Shown in pieces: positions 1 to 10,800 of a stretch of 64,000 bases of DNA. Origin of the DNA: Spinacia oleracea (lineage: Eukaryota; Streptophyta; Magnoliopsida; Caryophyllales; Amaranthaceae); contig NC_079491.1 in NCBI RefSeq assembly GCF_020520425.1, positions 21,877,449 through 21,941,448 of the forward strand, read 5' to 3'. The notes under the pieces were generated by a model that did not search any database, was not told the DNA's origin, and worked only from the letters and a program-made list of their open reading frames with translations. Every line of letters starts with the position of its first letter. Position 1 is the stretch's first letter. The translations under genes were made by a program, and so were the position numbers.

Positions 1-534
1 GTCTTCAGTAAAGGGCACCCGATGGGCACCGGGCGACGGGCTCCCGATCCGGCGCGTGCCAAAGTGCTAATTCTCCCCTGACGGGCAGCCAGCTGCCCTT
101 GGAGTACATGAAGAGCCCAGCGCCCGACGGGCACCTGACGAATGGCGCCCGATCGGGCGCGTGCTGATTTGGATATTCCTCTTATTTACTCGTCCGGTTG
201 GTCTCCCTTCGCCCACATGTCGCAGCTCGACCGGCTAGACGCGTCATTCTTCATCTCAAACACCGAGTCTAACTCTTGGGGATCAAATATGAACATCCTA
301 AGCTCCCAAGAGTTGACAATGATCATCCCGAACCTAATCAGGATCGTGTAGTGGCCCGTAATATCACGAAACGAGCCTAAAAAGGATAATTTCTCTCCAA
401 ACAACCAGAAACCTCAAGGCACACTACACAACACATATTAGTGCTAAAAACTAAAAATGGCTCCCAAGAGCTTATTTAACACAGAATAGCACTAAGGGAC
501 GGGGGTAAAAACACTATAAATAATGCATATATCA
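1..534 (-). mobile_element. Athila-like Ty3/gypsy LTR, cut by the window edge
   Basis: Read on the minus strand, this begins TGATAT at 534 and then carries a stretch (TTTTTACCCCCGTC, next to a 'cccttagtgct' segment) that aligns with the start of the complete LTR at 59131 (TGATATGTG...). Further in, both carry inverted 'cgcccgatcgggcg' words typical of that LTR. The element runs off the left edge, so it may be a solo LTR or the end of a full element. The family assignment is inferred from the tRNA-Asp-type primer site and gag that follow the 59131 copy. Confidence 0.75.
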
Positions 535-786
535 TTCCAACAAACCTCTCCTCTCACAGGCTCATCTCCATTCCAAAATGTATATGTTTAAATCACATAC
601 ACCTCCTTTTGCCTTTGCAATCAAATCAGGCCACATATGAATAATCAGAAATTGAAATTGAACTGAAAATTGGGTAGTATTTAACCAAAATCGGGAGGAA
701 ATGTAAATTTAATTGAAATCGAAATATGTACATCAAATTTTTGGGAAAAGGAAGAATGATGACATGGGGAGTGGCGCGAGGGTAGT
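535..786. other. Unassigned spacer
   Basis: AT-rich sequence between two LTRs. No coding potential, terminal repeat or recognisable family seen. Confidence 0.5.
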
Positions 787-3074
787 TGTAACATCCTAAT
801 AATTCCTTGCTTTTATAAAATCATTTTCCAACTTAAAATAAAGGAATTACTAAGATATTACCGCCACCGTGATAACGCTTAAGGCTATTACCAGAATCAC
901 GCAGCGGAAATAACTAACTTTCAAAACATAATTAATAGTTAATGGCCTCCATACAAATTGGAACCATAACGGCCCAAAACCAAAACATTTAGTAATCCAA
1001 AATCCATGAACTAACAATTTGAATAGTTTAAGTAGTCTAGACTAATAAAAATAATAGAGTTTAGAATGCAGGAGAAAACAAGGCATATAATAAAAGCAAC
1101 CAAACAACACTTTTTTTTAATTAATATTTTCTAGCCCAGTGGACTCAAGACACAACACAAGGCATATAATAAAAGCAACAAAACAACACTATTTTTTAAT
1201 TCATTAGGGCTTGTGATCAAATATACAAGATTCAAGTGATATTACTCCCATGGTTCTTTCTCAATATACTATTGAGATCACCCGACATGCCTATTAACAA
1301 GCGGGGTGTGCACAAGGCACGAAAAATCCTTAGTTCAATTCACATAGACTTCCCAAACATACCCTACAGACGGGGTAGATTAAATAGTGCAACGAGGCAC
1401 AAATACTTGGCTAAAAATATGTTAAACATTAAGTACGATAGCATAAAAACAATCCCTTGCATATGAAACAACCATACATGCATAAAAACTTGAACAACAT
1501 GCTTGACATTTAATTCAACGATTATAAATAATCACAACATGCTTGTTCAATAACCAAAATTCCATAATAATTCAATCATGCTTGTTCACCACATCAAACA
1601 TGAATCCATCATAATGTAACTTGTTCGTTCACAACATCAAACATGACTTCATATAATAATCCAAGTCACTCCCAAAATAAAGTATCACAAGTATCCTCAT
1701 GTAAACAGTGGTCATCCTAGACATGTACGTACCTTGAATATCTAAGAATATGGGCCACTTTGTGAATCAAGCTCTTTACTAGAAATCTTTGAATTATTAT
1801 TAAAATGATGAAACTTAATTATTATTCATACTCACTAAATTTCCAGCAACTTTTATAAATTCTAAAACCTTTGAATTAGTTAGAAATTAATTGTCCATTA
1901 ATAAATTAATAGTCTCAATTGAAAAACTAAAACCCTAGTATGAAAACATTAATGTTTCACGTTAAAAACCATTAAAAATTGCCACTTTAAGCCTTGAAAT
2001 AATTCTGAAAAATATAATTGATTTCCATAATTGAAATTAACATAGTTAGGATTAAAATCCTAACCCTAATTTAACATAAATATCACTTTAAACCTTTAAA
2101 AATTAATACTTTATTAAATAAACGAATATGGAAATTATAGTACTTTAAATTAAAATATTCCTCAATCAACTAAACACTTAAGTCCTCAAAATTCGGTGTT
2201 CATAACAGTTTAATACATCAAAGTCAATAATAATAATAATATAATTTAAAATACAGAATTGAAATAGATTAGGTAAGGAAGAAGAGAATTGTACAAAACG
2301 ACCTACAGTACGGTACAATCACGAATCGGATGTGATTGGGCGCAAAAAGATCGAAAATATACGGAGTATAACACACGCGACACAGTAGCAACAACAACAG
2401 AGCAGTAGCACTCGCAAGGGACGAGTGCGCTAGGGAGACAACAACACGCAACAAGGAGAGGGGGAGAGAGCACAAACAACATGGCTCATCAGGGGCGTCG
2501 AGTGCAGCGACGAGAGGGAGTGAGTGCACAGGTGTGCAGGGACAGGAGACGAGAGGAGTGCGGGTGTGCGAGGGCACGAAGGCACGAGCAGCAACGAGGC
2601 ACGAAGGGTGTGCTCGGCTGGCTGTGCGTGGGCAAAGAGAAAGAAAGAGCTGGGTGTGAGGGAGAAGGAGAGATAAATTAATGAGGGATTTTAATGAAGT
2701 GGGGATCAAGTTAATGAAGTGGAGTATTTATAGGCTTCCCTAGTCCCTAATGGGCTAGGATTAGGAATTTGATATTGGGCTTTGCAAAATAGATGGTTTG
2801 AATTAAAAGCTTGTTGGCTTGATTAATTGGGCTTAAATTCATTAAACGAGTTGGACCTTAAAACTAATTCAAACCTTTTTAAAATGAAACCCAATTAAAT
2901 TTTCCGACTTCAATTAATAAATTCGTTTGGTAATTAATTAAAATAATAAATATTCTAATTAATTAAAATATATTTAAATAATATTAAATGCGATTTAAAT
3001 TCTAAAAATCGTAAAATTTCTTTATAAATACAATAAAATATATTTATAAATATAGAAAAATATGAGGTATTACA
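787..3074 (-). mobile_element. Solo LTR, chromovirus-type Ty3/gypsy (2288 bp)
   Basis: The ends are TGTAACATCC at 787 and GGTATTACA ending at 3074. The 5-bp target duplication GTAGT lies directly outside both ends (782-786 and 3075-3079). On the minus strand a TATA box (CTATAAATAC) lies near 2722-2733, about 345 bp from the TGTAATACC end, which gives the orientation. The longest open frame inside (2269-2709, minus, 146 aa) is low in complexity and resembles no known protein; it is probably transcribed LTR leader. There is no internal domain, so this is a solo LTR left by LTR-LTR recombination. The family name is inferred from the TGTAATACC-type ends. Confidence 0.85.
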
Positions 3075-3889
3075 GTAGTGGATGCTGGCGGATATGAGCA
3101 TACGACGACGACCGGCGATGATAAGTGATCGATGATCATATGTCACGCTGTGTGACTCAAAGAAGAGTTTTCCGATGGCGAATTCCGCCATTAAAAACAG
3201 GCACCATTGCTATTTGAGAGGGAAAAGGGTTAACCTTGCCATCAATGGTTTTGCAGCGATCTTCGAAATTGGTTGGGTTCTTCAGTGTAAGGGATAAATA
3301 TCTGTTAATTCTCAGAGTTTGAATTTCTATGGTTTCCATGGTGACCGAGGAAGAAGACGGGGAGGTTTGGGATGTTTGAGAGTTGCAGAATTACCATGGA
3401 GTTGAGAGGCTAGAGAAAAGGCAATGGAGTTGAGAGGAGAGAGAAGGTGTGTGCTCAAACTCAGTGAATTTCTAGGGTTTGGAATGACAGCTGTGGTTAG
3501 ATTAGGGGTGAGGGTATTATCGTTTATTCCTAGGGGGACACGAGAAGTGTATTTACTCATTTACCCTAAGCTCTTGGCTTATATAATAGAGATGAATTAA
3601 CATAAATTTTCTCTCATTAATTCACAAATTTGACAAAATTCAATGACAATAAAGAGAGGAGAGTGAAGGAGTTAAAGAAAATCACAGCAGAGGTGTAAAA
3701 AATTGGAGGGAAATTAAATTAGCAAGCCATACATATCGGTTTTATCTTCTTTTTTTTCTATGTTTTCAGGTGGTAAAAAATAAGTTTTTTTAGGTGGTAA
3801 AATACAAGTTTTAGTTTTTTAGGTGGTAAAAAATAATTTTTCCTTAATTTTACTTTATTGATCCGTGCATCACACGGGCTTAATTCTAG
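3075..3889 (+). mobile_element. Helitron 3' end with carried sequence
   Basis: The segment ends with a 5-bp stem hairpin (CCGTG-catca-CACGG, 3863-3876), an 8-9 nt spacer, CTAG at 3886-3889, and then a T. This is the Helitron 3' terminus (hairpin, CTRR, insertion before T). Upstream is a GC-richer stretch (about 3080-3560) that looks like former gene or UTR sequence; minus-strand open frames of 60-77 aa in it match nothing I recognise. The 787-3074 solo LTR sits inside or beside this unit. The Helitron 5' end (TC...) was not located, so the left limit is arbitrary. Confidence 0.55.
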
Positions 3890-3898
3890 TTAAATATA

Positions 3899-4221
3899 CC
3901 CCCTCCATATTAATTTAAGGGATACACTTGCCTTTTCCGGCCGTATTTATTTAAGAGATACACTTGCTATTTTTAGTAACTTATCAACCCCACCATCTAA
4001 TTAAATAATACATCTAATTTACCCTATAACCCACCATCCTATTAAACAAATAATTTCATAAACCCACTCCACCTCCCACCCCACCAAAATGACATGGTCC
4101 CCTTGTTTACTTATTAAAATATCTACCCAATCCCACTTGCTTTATTATTTAATTTAATTTAATTATTTTTCTTAATACACGTGACCGGCCAAGTGTATCT
4201 ATTAAATAAATACGGAGGGAG
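3899..4221. mobile_element. Stowaway-type MITE, family A
   Basis: 323 bp flanked by TA at 3897-3898 and 4222-4223. The ends are imperfect inverted repeats: CCCCCTCCATATTAATTTAA on the left and TTAAATAAATACGGAGGGAG on the right. 'taagrgatacacttg' repeats occur near both ends. It is the opposite-orientation sister of the copy at 15632-15955. No ORF. Tc1/mariner class is inferred from the TA duplication and the CTCCCTCCG-type end. Confidence 0.85.
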
Positions 4222-4280
4222 TATTAGTTAAAGTTGTATTTTAACAAACGTGCCAAGAAGATGGAAAGTTTATGTAGGAC

Positions 4281-5810
4281 TGACGAGTCATATTTGTATA
4301 GGGTATTTTAGGCGCATTTAGGTTGCATTATTAGGCATTTATATCATTTTAGTTGCATTTAGGATCATATTTGCATAAGGTATCGTTGTCGTACTCTATT
4401 ACGCCCCGTTTGTGTTTTCTGAATGTTTCAGGTGATTTTACGGTCATTTGGATGCTTTCGGAGTGTTATGAGTTGATTTGGATGATGAACGGATGGAATG
4501 TTGACTCGAGGATCATTGTATGTCTCTAATGATAATTTTGAGTCAACAACGAAGCTAAACGCTACTTTTCTAAGCATCAAAACGGACAAGCATTCACTCT
4601 TTTGATGATATATCAAGTTGTACATGTCGGAATGAGAAGATTTTTATTGGGCTAGAAAGTAGGCTTCAAGAGCTTTCCAACGACAGGTCACACGTCCTTA
4701 TAGACATTGTAGAACAAGAGTTATGACATAAACAAGATGGCTCGACTATCCGATTCGCCCACGGCCCACAACGCAGGCCCAACTTTCTCCTTGGCGCGAA
4801 AACCAGCGACCAACCAGCGGGGCCGCTGGTTTCTCCGCCCAGATTGACTTCCGCGCGGTTCGTTGAGTCGCTTCTCGTGACCGTTCAGTTAAATAATAAC
4901 TTATGCAATTATTATTATTTCCTATTTTGTTTAGAATTTAGGAAGCATATAAATAATTCAAGGGAATTAATTTATTTTCCCTTATGCTTTTATTTTCCTA
5001 ATGTTTTAATTCCTTTAGAATCCCTAGAACTCTTTCTTTTTCACGTTATTTTTCTATTCTTTCTTTTCCATTGTTGAACCCTAGCTTTTCATTAATTCAA
5101 TTCATCAATCGAAGGTAATTGATAATTTCTTTTGCTTTAATTCTTTCTTATTATTTTCGTTTCTTAGATTAATTCGTCCTTTGATTATGAATCTCGTTTT
5201 TATTATTTATTTCATGTTTGTTAATTCAATTATGAGCGAGTAGTTATATTCTAGGGCTAAGTAAGGGAAGCCATGTTTATACCATGATTGTTATGCATTA
5301 AAGTTTGTTAATTTATAGATTATTGCTTGAGTAATTCCAATTGATTTGTTTTAATTGTTGATTCATGTTATCGGCCAATTTCATGGATTGATTATCTAGC
5401 TAATACGAATTAGAATCGAAAGATCGTATTTTTAGAGGCTTAGTGCAATTGACAATTCTGATTATGTTAGCGATCGTACTGCATATGTTGAATTAAAAGT
5501 GTTAAGACCCGACCGTAGGATTAGCATGTACTTTAATTACTCGGCTTAGTTTATTCATTTCCAAATTGATTTGTGTTCTTGGATTGGTATAAGCATGGTG
5601 AACCGAACAGACGCCCTAGACCTTTTAATTCATTGATAAATTCACATTTACATTATTTAATATTCAAAATCAACTTTCGTTTACTGAAATAGTTTATTTA
5701 ATTGGGCAAAAACTAATAGAACTTGTCTCCCTGTGGGATCGACCCGTATTTGCTAAGTATCTGCTAACAACAGACACCGTGCACTTGCGGTATCACTTTT
5801 TAACTCATCA
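4281..5810 (+). mobile_element. Solo LTR, Athila-like (1530 bp)
   Basis: It starts TGACGAGT and ends ACTCATCA, flanked by the perfect 5-bp duplication AGGAC (4276-4280 and 5811-5815). Near its right end is 'ccctgtgggatcgacccg', similar to 'ccctgtggatacgatccctg' in the LTR at 59131-60569. There is no primer site or gag next to it, so it is a solo LTR. The small open frames inside (4428-4625 minus, 4844-5077 plus) are not credible genes. Confidence 0.85.
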
Positions 5811-5872
5811 AGGACAGGTATGGACTTTATCACTTATCAACAATTATATTAGTTATCCATCTTTGTCTTATA

Positions 5873-6126
5873 CTACCTCCGTTCCTAGAAGTTCTTTACG
5901 TCTTGGAATATGTGTCCAGAGTATAAAAACTTTGACTGTAAATTCTCACTATTATATACATCAAAACTCCATCATGTAAGATCTTGTTAGATTGGTCTCG
6001 GTATGTATTTTCAAAATATTAACTTTTATAATTTTTTCAAATACATAATTAGATATATTAATGCTTAAATATTGTATTGGAATCCGTGCAAATAGTAAGC
6101 CTAAAGAACATTAAGAACAGAGGTAG
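5873..6126. mobile_element. Stowaway-type MITE (254 bp)
   Basis: TA lies at 5871-5872 and 6127-6128. The left end is CTACCTCCGTTCCTAGAAG and the right end is the near complement ...AACAGAGGTAG. Sequence just inside each end ('ttctttacg', 'cctaaagaacatt') also pairs partly. No ORF. Confidence 0.75.
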
Positions 6127-6309
6127 TACTTTGTACTTATCTTTTCAAAACAAAAATTAGGAAATGAAAATATGAATCAAGGTTGCATTCTCTTTAACTT
6201 TACAGGTTCAATAAATTTAGATAAGGTCCGTTATGGTCCAACGAACAATTAAAACTAAAGATATAGGTTTTGTTCTCTTCAATTTATAGGACCTTATTTC
6301 CAGGTTCTA

Positions 6310-6510
6310 TAAATTCAGGTAAGTTTAGATAAGTATGTTCCTATAAGTTTCTATAAGTTGAATTAGGCCCTATAAGTTCCTATAAGTTCCAATAAGTTTC
6401 TATAAGTTCTAATAAGGTCCTATAAATTCTAATAAGGTCCTATAAGTTCCAATAAGGTCTTATAAGTTCCTATAAGTTTTAATAAGGTCGTATAAGTTCC
6501 AATAAGTTTT
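6310..6510. repeat. Minisatellite of tataagttcc / aataaggtcc words
   Basis: About fifteen imperfect head-to-tail copies of 'tataagttcc' alternating with 'aataaggtcc'. Related words recur at 7080-7170 and 7440-7550, near the other end of the same fold-back element. Confidence 0.8.
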
Positions 6511-7239
6511 TAAATAAAATGTGTAATATTATGACTATTTGCGTTGTTGTATTAAATAAATCATATTTATATCATTATATTAAAATAATTCGTAGTTACT
6601 AATTGACAATAATAATTATCAATGATACATAAATATGAATTAATATGTTATTATTAATTTCTATAAATATAACTATAAGGGAAAAGTTAATGAACACTTT
6701 TAAAATTACGTGTACATCACAAATCAATGGACGGTTTTTTTTTTGTGAGACGCAAATAATCATAATATTACTTCTTTACATGCATCAAGTGAAATTCTCG
6801 TACGGAGTATCAATGAGTTGTTTTTCGTCCGTGATAAAGTTACATTACAAAATATAACGATGTTTATTAAAGAGTTAGTAAAATACCAATTGGTCGAATT
6901 TGTACTTGAATTTTATAAATTTTGGATAATTATTACAGAGTAATAATTTATATTATTAAATAACATAAAGAAAAAAATAATTATTAGTATAAGAACTAAA
7001 TAATTGTTGCTTTATTAACTTCTATTTATTAAAATTTACAATCAACTATGATCAATATTCTAATGGTTAAAAATTTAGTAATAAATAATAAACTTTAAAT
7101 AAAGTCTAATAAGATTTAATAAGGTCTTATAAGTTCCCATAAGGTTTCATAAGTTCCTATAAGTTCCTAAAGCTAAATACAAACTTTTATATAAGACGGT
7201 CTCACACAAAAGACCCTAAAAGACTCTCTTGGTGTCATA

Positions 7240-7385
7240 TAAGTTAAGCAATAAAATCAATTAGTTAAACACTCGAACTAATTAGTTAAGTACTGAAACC
7301 AATTAGTTAGGCAATGAAACTAATTAGTTAAGTACTAGAATTAAGAATTAATTAGTTAAGCAAATGAAACAATTAGTTAAGCAAT
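7240..7385. repeat. Minisatellite, unit about 22 bp (aattagttaagcaatgaaac)
   Basis: Six or so imperfect copies of 'aattagttaagcaatgaaac', lying between the two 'cggtcttacacaaaag'-type segments. Confidence 0.75.
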
Positions 7386-7863
7386 CAAAGTGGTCTTTCC
7401 GGTAAGGCGGTCTTACACAAAAGTTACCGAAAGCTAAATAAGGTCATATAAGTTAAACAAGGTCTTATAAGGTTCTATAAGTTCAGATAAATTCAGGTCC
7501 TGTAAGTTAAACATGGTCCTATAAGATTCTATAAGTTCGGATAAATTCAGGTCTAAGTTAAAGAGAACACATCCATAGTCGTTTGTTTTCACACAATTCA
7601 ATGTGTGACTTTTATACAATCACATTGTTTTTTATGTTATGCAATAGTCTTGCCGGACATTGGCCGGAGACAAAGCTAGTAATAAGATTTGTAATCATGA
7701 GGGAGTTAGTGTTCAGGTCATGAAGAAAGATGAAAGAAAACTTCACATGATTTGTAATTGTCAACAATACAAACCAGTTGGAATTCAATTCGGAACACAA
7801 AATCGATTCTTTATTACATTAATAACTTTGCATTTCAAGCATACATGGAATGAAAGATGACTA

Positions 7864-10800
7864 TCAAACTAGGAGATCATAGTGGTTCTTCCCGCTGTAA
7901 AGTAATCTCACGACATGTCGTGGTTGCTTCTTCTTCACCGCTCCATATTCTGCGATAGGAATGAAACCAGACCCTCGCTTGCTACTGTTATGCTGTCCAA
8001 ATAAACCAATTGTTACACACTTTCCAATAACCAGAATTGATAGTGTAATATAAACCAATAATGTGACATTTAATTCTGGCGAAAAAGGTATGCAATTGTA
8101 TGTACATGTACTTTATTTATATAGATAACAAAACTTTCTGCGTTTCATGCAAAATTGGTTTACATCTAGAAATTAAACTATACTAATAAGAATTGAACAT
8201 GACTAATCGCAACTTTTACTGGTCTTGACAGAGTAATCTCAACTTCCAATATACTTATAACTCAAAATAATCCACTGTTGTCTCCCTTTGCGGTTTCCAT
8301 GTCAAAGTATAACTAAAAGAATATTAAACCACACCAACATATTTTTTATAATTTGGAACCGATATCTGCATAAAATTTGATGTCAAAACAGAATTAATAA
8401 AAGGATCATCGGAGGTAGCGTTCTCAAATTGATACTTGAGAAATTGAAGACCGCATTTCAAAATTCAGAATAAAACACCCCAAAAAGTCCATCAAGCAGA
8501 AATCATGACTACCACTTACAAGAGATGACACTCAATACTCTCATTTATAACTAGAAAACTAACCTCAGTTTCCGGTATATATACAACGATCTGCTGATTG
8601 CACAACTTTGACAGTACCTGCACGAAAACAAGTCACCAGAAACATGAGATGCTGGTCAGATTTATTCTGTAACTTCTGGATGTTTCTTGTGTCTAAAGAC
8701 ATCAATCATATGCAAACTATAAGCAAAAACCAACAGCATCCACAGAAAGGTCCACTGCAGTAAGAAACCAGCACTGAAGCAATATAAGTTCTACAGCAGG
8801 AGCATTTGGTCTAAATAAAACGACAAGTGGCAAGAAGAAACATATACGAAGTATATATTTCATGTTTAAAATCAAATCATTCATGCAGTAGATATTTCAC
8901 ACACAAACTTACAGGTCAAAAAATCTAGAAAATATGACCTTACAGTGAAGCATCATTGTACACTGTCAAAACAAATTAACACTGAGAACCAAAAAATTCC
9001 AGTTAAAACAAGAATGTGATTTCAACTGTGATCCCATCAGAGCATTATACCTATGAAACACAGGCTGTTATTGATTTATTTTTAGCAAACTTCGGTGCAG
9101 TGTGCATAGCACACACAATGGTTCAAACTGCCATATGGTTGATTTGACCAACCAATAGATGCCTGAAAGTCTAGTCAAACAGTGATATGTTACAACATCC
9201 AATTTCAAGGTTAGATATCATTATACTTCATGTTAATCACCCACAATAGGTAAGTATGAATCTCCAAAGATTTTGTATTGGATGAATAAAGTTTTATAGA
9301 TAAAGCAGAGATTTTCTAGCACCCTCGAGAGAAAACTGATTTACTGTGGAGGAAATGACAAGCGCATGTAGTAACTTTTATATTTATATTGCAATTTTAT
9401 CTTCATAGAATAATTGCTAGGTTAGTATCAAATAAATCTGTTCTAAAGATTGGATGTTCAAATAAAGTATATGCAAGTATGTATATAAGAAACACACATT
9501 GCCACCTACATACAAACAAGCTTGGTACATCATGGTTAATCCACAACTTCTGATTTTTGAAGTTCCACTTTCCAAATACAAGACCTGTGAGGCAGGGAAG
9601 AGGGAGATATGTTGTTGCTTTTTTATCCTTTTAGTTGTCAGTTTCTAAAGTTTTGATGATGTCCAAAACGAACAACAAAGATTATTTAAGTTTTCCATTC
9701 CACAAGATCTAAGGTTAGGAATGACATGGATGTATATGGAATTTTGTTACAGTTGACATGTGATAGAGTAACATTTAAAAGGCAAAATTAAAGTTTCTTT
9801 TCAGCAGCTGAAAAGAAATCACCAAAAATATGTAGGCATTAATTAATACTACCTACTCCGTAACAATATGTAGGTACTAGGTAAATAAAGTTTGAGGCAT
9901 AACAAGTTTTATAGTTGATTTGGTTCCATCCTTCATACCACCCATTCATAAAGCCGAAAAAGCAAAATATAGGTTTGCTTGGTCGGTCGTCTACAAAACA
10001 ACTTATGTTTCGTAGAATTAGTTTTCCTAAAATTGTTTCTAGAGAACCACTTTTGAGAAACATAATTGTTTGGCCATAAAATTTAAGTACGAAACAAAGT
10101 TTATTTTACCCTGTTAGTCCCATTGTTTCTGAATAAGCGCCTTTCGGCTATTATTTCACCCTTGCAGCCCTTCATTCCTTCTCTGTGATTCTTCTTCATA
10201 CTGTTCTATCATTCAATTGATAGGAAACAAATAAAACATCCAATATCATCTAATTATACATGTTCCTTTTGAGTTCCTTCCATCATTTTAGCTCTAAGAG
10301 TAAGTTGTGCCTTGTGGGAGGGGTTGTCGGATAAGAGTTGCAACTCCTGATATTATATCTATCAGATGGAATATAGGATAAAGAAAGGAAGAATTTATGG
10401 TATAGCATAGGAAGGTAAAGAGAGACATTTCGCTAAGAGACAGAAGGAAGAAGATGAGTGAAGTGGGAAGGAGAATAAATTTTCCGCTTCTCTTCTCTGA
10501 CAAGAGTTATAAAGCCCTTCTGTAGGGGCCAATTCTGGTTTGCTCAACAAGTCAACTGATTACATTTAATCACAATTGAGTATCAATATACTTATCTACA
10601 ACTAAATCCATCCATCTATGTTATTGCAGATATACACAAGGATTTGGAGAGGACTAACCAGTAGCTCGGACTCCCCTCCCCAAAAGTCAGATCGTCCAAT
10701 GCGCTGGCAGTACCTGTAAACAAGCTTATAAATAAGACAGGAAAGCACATAGTTGAACCAGTAGCACCCAAAATATTAACAACACAAACTTCATAAGATG

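Larger units (their letters stand above)
6181..7574. mobile_element. Fold-back element filled with short tandem repeats
   Basis: The left end (TTCTCTTTAACTTTACAGG, from about 6190) and the right end (inverse of CTAAGTTAAAGAGAAC, to about 7570) are inverted. Inside are dozens of imperfect copies of a 10-14 bp word (tataagttcc / aataaggtcc), concentrated at 6300-6510 and 7080-7170. At 7186-7427 is a probable nested unit bounded by 'aagacggtctcacacaaaag' and 'aaggcggtcttacacaaaag'. No transposase is visible. The class is unknown; limits are approximate because no clear target duplication was found. Confidence 0.55.

Noticed and set aside
2269..2709. 146-aa minus-strand open frame
   Set aside because: Lies wholly inside a solo LTR with intact target duplication; low-complexity Ser/Leu/Ala composition.
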